Origin: Marivita sp. GX14005 | GTDB taxonomy: Bacteria > Pseudomonadota > Alphaproteobacteria > Rhodobacterales > Rhodobacteraceae | NCBI RefSeq assembly: GCF_023370775.1 | Contig: NZ_JAMCCQ010000002.1 | Span: 186,001-250,000 of the forward strand | DNA: 64,000 nucleotides | Reading direction: 5' to 3' | In this document: one piece after another, positions 26,249 to 34,628 of the stretch | How positions within the stretch are numbered: the first letter of the stretch is position 1 | How the letters are laid out: every line of letters begins with the position of its first letter | Program-made: the position numbers and the translations under genes | The notes under the pieces: generated by a model | Databases searched by the model: none | What the model saw: only the letters and a program-made list of their open reading frames with translations | Told to the model about the DNA's origin: nothing

Positions 26249-26688
26249 GTCGTTTCCCTTTGCCATTCCAAACGGATATCCGGCAGACCCTCGTCATTGC
26301 CGGCGCCATCGCCGCGTTCGAATTCGCGGAACCCAAGCCGGCGATAGAACCGCCGGGCGCCGCTGTTTTCGACGAAGCTCCAGAGCTGAAGGCCCGATCG
26401 CTCCTTCATGCAGCGCTGCAGGAGCCGCGCGCCGAGTCCCTGTCCACGGGCGGCTGTGTCGATATAGAGCGCATGGACCGTGCCATCGCCTTGCGCGATG
26501 AAGCCCATCACGTCCTCGCCGGTCTCTGCCACGATGACCCAACCGCGATCGATCATCGCCCCGGCGCCGGCGATCTCTTCGGCGCGGCTTCGCACGCGGG
26601 GCACCCAATGGGTCGCGTCGATCCAGTCTGACAGGATCGTCCCGACGCGGCCCGCATCGAGTGGCGATGCCGGGCGCAGCAAGGTCAT
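26245..26688 (-). CDS. GNAT-family N-acetyltransferase
   Basis: A 147-residue acetyltransferase with the acetyl-CoA loop in AARGQGLGARLLQRC (the Q/RxxGxG/A motif) and the following NSGARRFYRRLGFREFERG typical of the GNAT fold. ATG 26688 overlaps the ycjX stop and its own stop overlaps the ycjF start, so it is translationally embedded between ycjX and ycjF, an insertion not present in E. coli. The substrate is unknown. Confidence 0.85.
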   Translation of the reverse strand: MTLLRPASPLDAGRVGTILSDWIDATHWVPRVRSRAEEIAGAGAMIDRGWVIVAETGEDVMGFIAQGDGTVHALYIDTAARGQGLGARLLQRCMKERSGLQLWSFVENSGARRFYRRLGFREFERGDGAGNDEGLPDIRLEWQRETT

Positions 26689-28100
26689 AGCCGGTCTCCG
26701 ATCAGGAACTGCGCCGCGCGGTCGAGCCGGATGTGCGGCGGGCCCATGCCGGGCTTGAGGCTCAGTTGCGCAGGCGCGAAGCGCATGATCTGATACTCGT
26801 CGTCGAGCCATCTTTCGGCCCCTGCGCGAGCCGCGCCCAGGAGGTCGGCAGGATTTTCGGGCAATTCGCCAGGGTAGAATGCAGCCTGTTTGCCGCTGCC
26901 CAGCAAAGTGCCGCGCACGCAGGGCAGATCGGCGCCGTGATGCGGGCGCATTTCCTCGACCGTGGCACGCAGGCTGGCGATGGACATGGCCGCCGTTTGC
27001 GCGCCGGCGAATTGGGCGCGATCGCTTGCATCGCGGGTGAGCGCCTGCATGATCGCGGTCAGGCGGGCGTGTTGCAGGTGGTGCAAATGGTCGGCCTTGG
27101 TGGCGGCAAAAAGGATCTTTTCGACCCGCCTGCCGCGCCAGAGCTGTGACAGAAAGGCGTTCTGACCGGGGCGGAATGCGCCGAGGATATCAGCCATCGC
27201 CTGCCGCATATCCTCGACCGCGCGAGGACCGGCATGGATCGCGCCGAGCGCATCGACCAGCACGACCTGCCGGTCCACTTTTGCAAAATGGTCGCGGAAG
27301 AAGGGTTTGACGACCTGCGACTTATAGGCCTCGAACCGGCGCTCGAATTCCCGCCAGAGCGATTTGCGCGGGACGTCCGGCTGCGGCGGCAGGGGCGCAA
27401 AGGTCAGCACCGGGCTGCCTTCGAGATCGCCGGGAAGCAGGAAACGCCCCGGCGTGCAATCCGAATATCCGTCCTGTCGCGCGGCGCCCAGATACTGCGT
27501 GAAGCTTTGCGCCAATGCCTGCGCGCGCGGCTCTTCGAGAGGCTGGCGCGCATCTTCGGATCGCATGAGCGACAGAAATTTCGACGCGCTGTCGCGTTTT
27601 TCGATCCGCTTAAGGGTTTCTTCAGACCACCCACTGTAGCTTTTGTTCAACAGACCCAGATCGAGCAGCCATTCACCGGGGTAGTCCACGATATCCAGAT
27701 GCACCGTTCGCGGCCCTTGAATGCCCGACAGAAGACCGGATGGCCGCACCTTGAGGGACAGGCGCAGTTCGCTGATCGCGCGTGTGCTTTCCGGCCAGTG
27801 CGGATTTCGCGCCGTGAGCGCGGCAAGATGGGACTCGTAGGCGAAGCGCGGCAGCGTGTCATCGGGTTGCGGTTGCAGATAGGCCGACAGGATGCGGCCT
27901 TCGCTTTGCGCCAGAAGGCCCGGCATGCGCCCGCGATCCATGAGGTTCGCCACAAGCGAGGTGATGAAGACGGTCTTTCCCGACCGCGCGAGCCCGGTGA
28001 CGCCGAGACGGATCACGGGCTCGAGAAACGCGCCCGATACCGTGTCGGTGACGTTTTCGAAGCCGCGGGTCAGCGTGTCGGCGAGGGATGAGATGACCAA
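26685..28100 (-). CDS. ycjX: YcjX-family P-loop protein
   Basis: A GTPase-like protein of 471 residues with Walker A GLARSGKTVF near the N-terminus and the DYPGEWLLDLGLL segment (Walker B-like DxPG) characteristic of YcjX. In E. coli, ycjX and ycjF are controlled by PspF under envelope stress. I place the start at TTG 28100, which has AAAAGGG eight bases upstream and gives MVISSLADTLTRGFEN; ATG 28157 is an alternative adding 19 basic residues. First gene of ycjX-GNAT-ycjF; divergent from truA. Confidence 0.87.
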   Translation of the reverse strand: MVISSLADTLTRGFENVTDTVSGAFLEPVIRLGVTGLARSGKTVFITSLVANLMDRGRMPGLLAQSEGRILSAYLQPQPDDTLPRFAYESHLAALTARNPHWPESTRAISELRLSLKVRPSGLLSGIQGPRTVHLDIVDYPGEWLLDLGLLNKSYSGWSEETLKRIEKRDSASKFLSLMRSEDARQPLEEPRAQALAQSFTQYLGAARQDGYSDCTPGRFLLPGDLEGSPVLTFAPLPPQPDVPRKSLWREFERRFEAYKSQVVKPFFRDHFAKVDRQVVLVDALGAIHAGPRAVEDMRQAMADILGAFRPGQNAFLSQLWRGRRVEKILFAATKADHLHHLQHARLTAIMQALTRDASDRAQFAGAQTAAMSIASLRATVEEMRPHHGADLPCVRGTLLGSGKQAAFYPGELPENPADLLGAARAGAERWLDDEYQIMRFAPAQLSLKPGMGPPHIRLDRAAQFLIGDRL

Positions 28101-28210
28101 AACGGCGGCCCTTTTCTTGCGTGTCGCCCTCACAGATAAAGCCGCGCGGCCCGACATGCCAGTGGGACGAGGGGATTGTCCGAGCCCCCGCAGCAAGTTA
28201 AGGGGCCCGC

Positions 28211-28981
28211 ATGGCTCGATATGCTTTGAAGGTCGAATATGACGGGGCGCCCTTTGCCGGCTGGCAGCGGCAGGCCGATCAGCCGTCCGTGCAGGGCGCT
28301 ATCGAGGCGGCGCTGGCGCGGCTCGAGCCGGGCCCGCATACCATTGCCGCAGCGGGTCGCACCGACGCCGGCGTTCACGCGCGGGGGCAGGTGTGCCATT
28401 GCGATCTTTCGAAGGACTGGACGCCTTTCCGGCTGTCTGAAGCACTCAACCATCATCTCAGGCCCGCGCCGGTCGCGATCGTGGCGGCGGCGCGTGTGGC
28501 AGAGGATTGGCATGCGCGATTCTCGGCCCGCGAGCGGAGATATCTCTTTCGGCTGGCTGTGCGCCGCGCCCCCATGACGCTGGAGGCGGGGCAGGTCTGG
28601 CAGGTGCGCCACGAGCTTGCGGTCGGGCCGATGCGCGAGGCGGCGGAGCATCTGGTGGGGCGGCATGACTTCACCACCTTCCGGTCGAGCATGTGTCAGG
28701 CAGCTTCGCCCATCAAAACGCTGGACGCATTGGAGATCGAAAAGCTGGAAACCGATTGGGGGATGGAGATCCGGTTTCACCTGCGCGCAAGGTCGTTTTT
28801 GCACAACCAGGTGCGCAGTATCGTCGGAACGCTGGAACGGGTCGGGGCGGGCGCCTGGGCGCCGCAGGATGTGCGCAAGGCGCTATCGGCGTGCGATCGC
28901 GCGGCGTGCGGACCGGTTTGCCCGCCGCAGGGGCTCTATCTCATGGAGGCGGTCTACCCGGCCGATCCTTTCGGGGCGTAG
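28211..28981 (+). CDS. truA: tRNA pseudouridine(38-40) synthase TruA
   Basis: Modifies U38-U40 in the anticodon arm of many tRNAs. The 256-residue product has the catalytic aspartate D52 in [15 protein letters not shown] and the HDFTTFRSS and [13 protein letters not shown] segments of the TruA family. AAGGGG precedes ATG 28211. Divergent from ycjX by 110 bp. Its stop is followed by the 29.0-kb composite repeat. Confidence 0.95.
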   Translation: MARYALKVEYDGAPFAGWQRQADQPSVQGAIEAALARLEPGPHTIAAAGRTDAGVHARGQVCHCDLSKDWTPFRLSEALNHHLRPAPVAIVAAARVAEDWHARFSARERRYLFRLAVRRAPMTLEAGQVWQVRHELAVGPMREAAEHLVGRHDFTTFRSSMCQAASPIKTLDALEIEKLETDWGMEIRFHLRARSFLHNQVRSIVGTLERVGAGAWAPQDVRKALSACDRAACGPVCPPQGLYLMEAVYPADPFGA

Positions 28982-29005
28982 GCCAGTTGCGCTGGGACGC
29001 GGGGG

Positions 29006-29074
29006 GCGGATTTTCGGAGAAAATCCGCTTGGGGCGCTGCCCCAAACCCCGGAGTATTTCGAACGAGAAGAAAT
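29006..29074 (+). repeat. composite hairpin plus dispersed motif, copy D
   Basis: A perfect 10-bp hairpin GCGGATTTTC-GGA-GAAAATCCGC (29006-29028) is followed by TTGGGG-CGCTG-CCCCAA (29029-29045), then CGGAGTATTTCGAACGAGAA GAAA (29050-29073). The order matches copy C at 24.3 kb. It begins 24 bp after the truA stop and could work as a factor-independent or Rho-assisted terminator, although there is no T run. Confidence 0.7.
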
Positions 29075-29268
29075 TGGGGATTGCGTCTCATGCGGCTTGG
29101 GCGATACACCGCCCGCATGGTAATCGCGACGGATATCCGACGAGGCGTTTGATCTCTTTCCTCGCCCCGCTGTGGGCGTTCCGTCACCCTTTTGCCAAAT
29201 TCTCCATCCTTTCCGTTGACTTGGCCCGCGCCGCTTGGCACGGCTTGGGCTTCCGAAATCGAGGCTCG

Positions 29269-30453
29269 ATGATGATCCCCTCCGTTCTTCCGACCTATAA
29301 CCGTGCGCCGCTTCATTTCGTGAAGGGCGAAGGCTCATGGCTGATCGAAGCCGACGGGCGACGTTTTCTGGATTTCGGAGCGGGCATTGCCGTCAATGCG
29401 CTGGGCCATGCGCATCCGGCGCTGGTGAGTGCGCTTGATGAGCAGGCGCGGAAATTGTGGCATGTCTCGAACCTTTACGAGATACCGCAGCAGCAGGCGC
29501 TTGCCGACAGGCTGGTCGAGAAGAGCTTTGCCGATACGGTGTTCTTCACCAATTCGGGAACGGAATCCTGCGAACTCGCGGTCAAGATGGCGCGCAGATA
29601 CTGGCATGAGAGCGGCAGGCCCGACCGGACCACCATCGTCACATTCGGCGGGTCGTTCCACGGGCGATCCTCGGCCGGGATCGCGGCGGCGGGGTCGGAG
29701 AAGATGACGCAAGGGTTCGGCCCGCTTCTGCCGGGGTTCCGCCACGTGCCCTGGGGAGATCATGACGCGCTGCATGCGGCCATCGACGAGACGGTCGGCG
29801 CGATCCTCATCGAGCCGGTTCAGGGCGAAGGCGGGATCCGTGTCTTGCCGGATCGGTGCCTGCGCGGATTGCGTGCGCTTGGCGACGAGCGGGATATCCT
29901 GCTCATTCTCGACGAGGTGCAATGCGGGATCGGACGCACCGGGCGGCTGTTCGCGCATGAATGGGCGGGTGTGACGCCCGATATCATGATGGTCGCCAAG
30001 GGTATCGGCGGCGGTTTCCCGCTGGGGGCGGTTCTGGCGACGGAACGGGCCGCCGCCTGCATGACGGCGGGCACGCATGGATCGACCTACGGCGGCAATC
30101 CGCTGGCCTGCGCGGTGGGCTGCGCGGTGCTGGATATCGTGGCCGAGCCTGATTTTCTCGAGGATGTGCGTCGCCGGGCCGGGTATCTTCGCCAGAAGCT
30201 GGAGGGGCTGGTCGGCGCGCATCCCGATCTCTTCGAGGAGGTGCGCGGCAGCGGGCTGATGCTGGGCCTCAAATGCCGGATCGCGCCGGGGGATCTGGTG
30301 CAGGCAGGCTATGGCTGCGGCGTGATCACCGTGCCGGCGGCGGATAATGTGGTACGGCTTTTGCCGGCGCTCAACATGACCGAAGACGAGATCTCCGAAG
30401 GGGTGAATCGTCTGGATTTCGCGGCGGACGCTGTCCGTGACGCGCTGAGCTGA
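29269..30453 (+). CDS. argD: acetylornithine/succinyldiaminopimelate aminotransferase ArgD
   Basis: A PLP-dependent class III aminotransferase of 394 residues acting in arginine synthesis, and possibly lysine. The PLP lysine is K244 in [19 protein letters not shown]; upstream motifs are [19 protein letters not shown] and [17 protein letters not shown] 29269 was chosen because the frame upstream to 28693 runs through truA and the repeat; a second ATG at 29272 is equally possible. argF follows after 14 bp. Confidence 0.94.
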   Translation: MMIPSVLPTYNRAPLHFVKGEGSWLIEADGRRFLDFGAGIAVNALGHAHPALVSALDEQARKLWHVSNLYEIPQQQALADRLVEKSFADTVFFTNSGTESCELAVKMARRYWHESGRPDRTTIVTFGGSFHGRSSAGIAAAGSEKMTQGFGPLLPGFRHVPWGDHDALHAAIDETVGAILIEPVQGEGGIRVLPDRCLRGLRALGDERDILLILDEVQCGIGRTGRLFAHEWAGVTPDIMMVAKGIGGGFPLGAVLATERAAACMTAGTHGSTYGGNPLACAVGCAVLDIVAEPDFLEDVRRRAGYLRQKLEGLVGAHPDLFEEVRGSGLMLGLKCRIAPGDLVQAGYGCGVITVPAADNVVRLLPALNMTEDEISEGVNRLDFAADAVRDALS

Positions 30454-30467
30454 GGATTCTTTCGACG

Positions 30468-31394
30468 ATGACGCATTTTCTGGATATTCACAAGACCGGC
30501 AAGGCCGAACTACGCGGCATCATCGATGCGGCGCTGCGGATGAAGCAGGCGCGCGGCAATCGCACGAAAGGCGCGGCGGATGACGAGTTGCCGCTGGCGG
30601 GCCGAATGGTTGCGCTGATCTTCGAAAAACCTTCGACCCGCACGCGCGTGTCCTTCGATGTGGGCGTGCGGCAGATGGGCGGTCAGACGATGGTTCTGTC
30701 GGGCGCCGATATGCAGCTCGGGCATGGCGAAACGATTGCCGACACAGCCCGCGTGCTCAGCCGGTATGTCGATCTGATCATGATCCGAACCTTCGACGAG
30801 AGTGTGCTGGAGGAGATGGCCCAATATGCTTCGGTTCCGGTGATCAACGGGCTGACCGACCGGAGCCATCCGTGCCAGATCATGGCCGATGTGATGACCT
30901 ATGAGGAGCATCGCGGCCCGATCAAGGGCCGGAAGGTGGTTTGGTGCGGCGACGGGAACAACGTTTGTACGTCCTTCCTGCACGCCGCAGCGCAGTTCGG
31001 GTTCGATTTCACTTTCACCGGGCCGGTGCAGCTCGATCCGGAAATGGAATTCGTCGGACTGGCCCGCAATGCGGGCGTATCCGTCACCATCGAGCGCGAT
31101 CCCGTTCGGGCGGTCGAGGGGGCGGATCTCGTTCTGGCCGATACATGGGTGTCGATGCACGACGCGCAATCGGCGCGCGAACGGCGGCACAACATGCTGC
31201 GCCCCTATCAGGTCAACGAGGCGTTGATGACCCATGCCAAGCCCGATGCGCTGTTCATGCATTGTCTGCCGGCGCATCGCGGCGAAGAGGTGACGTCGGA
31301 GGTCATGGACGGGCCGCAATCGGTGATCTTCGACGAGGCGGAAAACCGGCTCCATGCGCAAAAGGCGATCATGCGCTATTGCCTGGGCGTGTGA
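30468..31394 (+). CDS. argF: ornithine carbamoyltransferase ArgF
   Basis: Joins ornithine and carbamoyl phosphate to citrulline. The 308-residue product shows the carbamoyl-phosphate loop [11 protein letters not shown], the ornithine-loop region [11 protein letters not shown] and [14 protein letters not shown]. Co-transcribed with argD, giving two consecutive arginine-pathway genes. It converges with the aldehyde dehydrogenase gene; a GC hairpin at 31400-31419 separates them. Confidence 0.96.
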   Translation: MTHFLDIHKTGKAELRGIIDAALRMKQARGNRTKGAADDELPLAGRMVALIFEKPSTRTRVSFDVGVRQMGGQTMVLSGADMQLGHGETIADTARVLSRYVDLIMIRTFDESVLEEMAQYASVPVINGLTDRSHPCQIMADVMTYEEHRGPIKGRKVVWCGDGNNVCTSFLHAAAQFGFDFTFTGPVQLDPEMEFVGLARNAGVSVTIERDPVRAVEGADLVLADTWVSMHDAQSARERRHNMLRPYQVNEALMTHAKPDALFMHCLPAHRGEEVTSEVMDGPQSVIFDEAENRLHAQKAIMRYCLGV

Positions 31395-31399
31395 TGCAG

Positions 31400-31419
31400 G
31401 CGGGCCCCGCGTGGCCCGC
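31400..31419. terminator. GC hairpin between convergent argF and the aldehyde dehydrogenase gene
   Basis: Perfect 7-bp stem GCGGGCC/GGCCCGC with a 6-nt loop, five bases after the argF stop and eight before the other stop. No T run on either side, so it may block readthrough only partly or need Rho. Confidence 0.4.
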
Positions 31420-31427
31420 CGCTTGGG

Positions 31428-32807
31428 TTACGAAGGCAGGAAGATCGCCTTTGCGTTGACGAATTCCTTCATCCCGAAGCCACCATGTTCGCGGCCATAG
31501 CCTGAATCCTTGACGCCGCCGAAGGGCATGTTCGGATCGGCCGCGCCGAAGGAATTGATGCGCACCATGCCGGTGTCGAACTTGTCGCGGGCCAGTTTGA
31601 GAGCGCGATCCTCGTTCGTCGAGAAGATGCCCCCGCCAAGCCCGTAGCGGCTGTCATTGGCGATGCGCATCGCGTCCTCGTCATCTTTTGCGCGAATGAT
31701 GGATGCGACGGGGCCGAAAATCTCGTCGTCATAGGCCGGCATTCCGGGCGCGACGTCGCCGAGAACCGTCGCTGGGTAGAAGGCGCCGTCACGGTCAGGG
31801 ACGTTGCCGCCGCACAGGATTTTCGCCCCTTTTTCCACGCTTTTCTCGACCTGTTCCTTCACGCGCTTGAATTGCTCATCGCTGGAAAGCGGGCCGAGTT
31901 TCACCTCGTCATCCATCGGATCACCGAGCGTGATCTTTTCCATCTCCGCGACATAGGCCTTGACGAAATCATCATAGACCTTGTCGGTGACGATGAACCG
32001 TTTTGCGTTCACGCATGTTTCGCCATTGTTGTATATGCGGCCCATGACGGACCATTTTACCGCCGTTTCGATATCGGCGTCCTCCAGCACGAGATAGGCG
32101 TCGTTCGAACCCAGTTCGAGAACCGTTTTCTTGAGCGCCTTGGCGGCGACAGAGCCGATATGGGCGCCCGCGCCGTCGCTACCCGTCATGGTGACGCCGC
32201 GCACCTTGGGATGTTCGATGATCTTGTCGCTCGTATCGTGATCGATCAAGATGACCTGGAACAGATCCTCGGGCAGGCCGGCTTCAATACAGATCTCACG
32301 CAGGCGCAGCGCCGAGCCGGTGCAGATTTCGGCATGTTTGAGCACGCAACCATTGCCTGCCATCAGGTTGGCGGCCAGCACGCGGATGGGCTGATACATC
32401 GGGAAATTCCATGGCTGGATGGAATAGATTACGCCGATCGGCTGATAGGTGACAACGCCGCGTTTGTCGCCGCCTTCATAGGTGCGTTCCTCGTCGGCAA
32501 GCTCATCCGGACCGGATTCGGCGGTGAATTCGAGGATGGCAGCGCAAAGCTCGACCTCCTCCTTGCCGTCGCGGAGGAGTTTTCCGACCTCGCGGGTCAT
32601 CAGCTGTGCAATGTCATCGGCGTGTTCGCGCAGCTTTTCGGCGATCTTCTTGAGATAGGGCGCGCGATCCGATGGGGATTTCTCGCGCCAGTCCAGAAAG
32701 GCGCGGTGGCACGCTTCGACCTTGTCGAACGCCTCCTGTTGGCTCATCCGGTCGTAGCTTTGCAGTTCCTCGCCGGTGGCGGGATTGGTTGTCGTGATCT
32801 TCGACAT
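31428..32807 (-). CDS. NAD(P)-dependent succinate-semialdehyde dehydrogenase-type aldehyde dehydrogenase
   Basis: A 459-residue aldehyde dehydrogenase. The catalytic cysteine lies in NNGETCVNAKRF and the general-base glutamate in VLELGSNDAYLV; the cofactor-binding TMTGSDGAGAHIG is normal. Closest in layout to the SSADH/GabD branch (YneI/Sad-like, which are about 460 residues), oxidising succinate semialdehyde to succinate, but the substrate is not certain. ATG 32807 has AAGGAG eight bases before it; that sequence lies partly within the hairpin at 32818-32853. It follows yidD, where yidC is usual in many genomes. Confidence 0.85.
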   Translation of the reverse strand: MSKITTTNPATGEELQSYDRMSQQEAFDKVEACHRAFLDWREKSPSDRAPYLKKIAEKLREHADDIAQLMTREVGKLLRDGKEEVELCAAILEFTAESGPDELADEERTYEGGDKRGVVTYQPIGVIYSIQPWNFPMYQPIRVLAANLMAGNGCVLKHAEICTGSALRLREICIEAGLPEDLFQVILIDHDTSDKIIEHPKVRGVTMTGSDGAGAHIGSVAAKALKKTVLELGSNDAYLVLEDADIETAVKWSVMGRIYNNGETCVNAKRFIVTDKVYDDFVKAYVAEMEKITLGDPMDDEVKLGPLSSDEQFKRVKEQVEKSVEKGAKILCGGNVPDRDGAFYPATVLGDVAPGMPAYDDEIFGPVASIIRAKDDEDAMRIANDSRYGLGGGIFSTNEDRALKLARDKFDTGMVRINSFGAADPNMPFGGVKDSGYGREHGGFGMKEFVNAKAIFLPS

Positions 32808-32817
32808 GGGGATTGCT

Positions 32818-32853
32818 CCTTTTCGGTCTCTCGGGATCAACCAACCGAAAAGG
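32818..32853 (-). promoter_or_regulatory. hairpin overlapping the ribosome-binding site of the aldehyde dehydrogenase gene
   Basis: Perfect 10-bp stem CCTTTTCGGT/ACCGAAAAGG with a 16-nt loop. On the minus strand the 3' arm contains the first part of the AAGGAG ribosome site (spacing 8 to ATG). The hairpin starts 17 bp after the yidD stop. It could act as a weak terminator for rpmH-rnpA-yidD or hide the ribosome site. Confidence 0.55.
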
Positions 32854-32869
32854 GCAACCGTTCCATCGC

Positions 32870-33094
32870 TCAGGGATCGGGCACGTTGTCGATGCCCGAA
32901 CCGCCCCAGGGGTGGCACCGCGCGAGGCGGCGCGCGGCGAGCCAGCTTCCCTTCAGGCCGCCATGTTTTTCAAGCGCTTCGAGCGCATAGGCGGAGCAGG
33001 TGGGGTGGTAGCGGCAGCCATGACCGACCCATGGGCTGAAGAGAAGACGGTAGGCCTTGACCGGGAGCGCCAGAAGTCGGGCGAGGGGGCTCAT
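32870..33094 (-). CDS. yidD: membrane protein insertion efficiency factor YidD
   Basis: A 74-residue small protein with the family pattern LFSPWVGHGCRYHPTCSAYALEAL and the downstream RLARCHPWGGSGIDNVP. It assists YidC-mediated membrane insertion. Its ATG overlaps the rnpA stop as ATGA. The order rpmH-rnpA-yidD is highly conserved in bacteria; yidC, often next, is absent here. Confidence 0.95.
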   Translation of the reverse strand: MSPLARLLALPVKAYRLLFSPWVGHGCRYHPTCSAYALEALEKHGGLKGSWLAARRLARCHPWGGSGIDNVPDP

Positions 33095-33510
33095 CGATCG
33101 GCGTGCAGCTTGCGCAGCGCGTAGGACAGATCGCCCTTGAGCGCATCGAAAGGCCGATCCACTGTCACGCCGGGGCGGCCGATCAGGACGTAATCCCAGC
33201 CGGGTTTGGCCTGCCCGGCCAGAACCTCGTGTGCGACGGCGCGCAAGCGTCGCTTGGCCCGGTTGCGGGCGACAGCATTTCCGATCTTCTTGGAGCAGGT
33301 GTAGCCGATGCGGATCACCGGATCGTCGTCATGGCGATTGCGCGCCTGCACCAGCATCCCGTTCGTGCCGCGCCGGAGCGCGCGGGCGGCACGCAAGAAA
33401 TCGGCACGCTTGCGCAGCGTGGTGATTTGCGGGGCGGACGGGTTTGAACATGACGATGCCGCCGGAAGCTCTGTCTCCCTCGTTTCCGAAGGGGCTTCCG
33501 GCGGTGTCAT
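33091..33510 (-). CDS. rnpA: ribonuclease P protein component
   Basis: Protein cofactor of RNase P, which trims tRNA 5' ends. The RNR signature appears in IGNAVARNRAKRRLRAVAHEV. The 139 residues include an unusually long, Glu/Pro/Ser-rich N-terminus of about 30 residues before the conserved LRKRADFLRAARA, so a later start is possible, but ATG 33510 lies 25 bp from rpmH as expected. Confidence 0.93.
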   Translation of the reverse strand: MTPPEAPSETRETELPAASSCSNPSAPQITTLRKRADFLRAARALRRGTNGMLVQARNRHDDDPVIRIGYTCSKKIGNAVARNRAKRRLRAVAHEVLAGQAKPGWDYVLIGRPGVTVDRPFDALKGDLSYALRKLHADR

Positions 33511-33535
33511 GTCGTGTAACCCGAAACTGCTGCGC

Positions 33536-33670
33536 TTACGCGCTGAGCGCCTTGCGGCCGCGTGCGCGACGTGCGTTCAGGATCTTGCGGCCGGCCTTGG
33601 TGGCCATGCGCGCGCGGAAACCGTGGCGCCGCTTGCGCACGAGGTTCGAGGGTTGAAAGGTGCGTTTCAT
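33536..33670 (-). CDS. rpmH: 50S ribosomal protein L34
   Basis: Forty-four residues starting [20 protein letters not shown] and ending [12 protein letters not shown], the invariant L34 sequence. It is too short for most gene callers' length cut-off. It heads the rpmH-rnpA-yidD operon and has a strong sigma-70 promoter 68-96 bp upstream of the start. Confidence 0.97.
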   Translation of the reverse strand: MKRTFQPSNLVRKRRHGFRARMATKAGRKILNARRARGRKALSA

Positions 33671-33737
33671 CGCGTCCTACTCCGTCTTGTCGGTCCGGGG
33701 GCACGGATTCGACCGCCGGTTCTATTCGAAGCCCGTG

Positions 33738-33766
33738 CTATAGGCAGGAGGGGCAGGCTTGTCAAA
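33738..33766 (-). promoter_or_regulatory. sigma-70 promoter of rpmH
   Basis: Minus-strand TTGACA (33761-33766), 17-bp spacer, TATAGC (33738-33743). A perfect -35 and near-consensus -10, 67 bp before the rpmH ATG: the best promoter match in the window, as fits a ribosomal operon. Confidence 0.75.
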
Positions 33767-33899
33767 CGGTAAGCCACGCTTTTTCGGGGCTTCACCGCAG
33801 ATCAAGCACGCGTGATCCGGGTAGGCAGGAAGCATCCTTCGGGGCATGTTCGCAGGGTGCGCCGATCCGGCAAGCGACATCCTGCAAAAAGGGGCGAGA

Positions 33900-34625
33900 A
33901 TGGCAGAAACGAGCAAGAAACCGCGCTTGATGCGCCTCGCACCCATCCTCGGGATCGGTCTTGTCGCGCTGATTGGCGCGATCCTGTTACGTGATACGCT
34001 GAGTTTCGACGCGCTGGCCGAGAACCGCGAGGCACTGACCGCATTCCGCGATGCGCATTACGTCGTGACGGCAGCGGCATTCATGCTCGCCTACACCGCC
34101 ATTGTCGGCTTCTCCTTGCCGGGTGCCACAATCGCGACCCTGACCGGCGGGTTCCTTTTCGGCATCTTTCCCGGCGCTCTGTTCAACGTGCTGGCCGCGA
34201 CGCTGGGCGCAACTCTGATCTTTCTGGCGGCGCGCTACGGGCTGGGCGACCGGCTCTCGCGGCGGATGGATGCGAGCGAAGGTATGGTGCGCAAAATCAA
34301 AACCGGGATCGACGAGAACCAATGGTCGATGCTCTTTCTCATCCGCCTCGTTCCGGCGGTGCCGTTCTTCGTCGCCAATCTGGTGCCGGCACTGGTGAAT
34401 GTGCCGCTCTATCGCTTTTTCGTCAGCACCGCCTTGGGCATCGTTCCGGGCGCAGTGGTTTATACGTCTGTCGGCGCGGGTCTGGGCGAGGTTTTCGCAA
34501 AGGGCGAGACCCCGAATCTTGGCATCATCTTCGAGCCGCATATCCTGCTGCCGATCCTGGGGCTTTGCGCTCTGGCGATCCTGCCGGTCATATTGAACGC
34601 CGTGCGCGGCAAGAAAGGGATTTGA
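33900..34625 (+). CDS. TVP38/TMEM64 (VTT/DedA-like) membrane protein
   Basis: A 241-residue membrane protein with about six hydrophobic segments. The VTT core is seen in GFSLPGATIATLTGGFLFGIFPGALFNVLAATLGATLIF and RLVPAVPFFVANLVPALVNVPLYRF. ATG 33900 has AAAGGGG nine bases upstream; the in-frame start at 33846 is less likely. The flavin oxidoreductase gene begins 3 bp after its stop. The two are fused into one chain in some bacteria, supporting a shared role at the membrane. The transported or processed substrate is unknown. Confidence 0.87.
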   Translation: MAETSKKPRLMRLAPILGIGLVALIGAILLRDTLSFDALAENREALTAFRDAHYVVTAAAFMLAYTAIVGFSLPGATIATLTGGFLFGIFPGALFNVLAATLGATLIFLAARYGLGDRLSRRMDASEGMVRKIKTGIDENQWSMLFLIRLVPAVPFFVANLVPALVNVPLYRFFVSTALGIVPGAVVYTSVGAGLGEVFAKGETPNLGIIFEPHILLPILGLCALAILPVILNAVRGKKGI

Positions 34626-34628
34626 CAC

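Noticed and set aside
28693-29268. N-terminal extension of ArgD by 192 codons
   Set aside because: It reads through the truA 3' end and the composite repeat; the conserved aminotransferase sequence begins at 29269.
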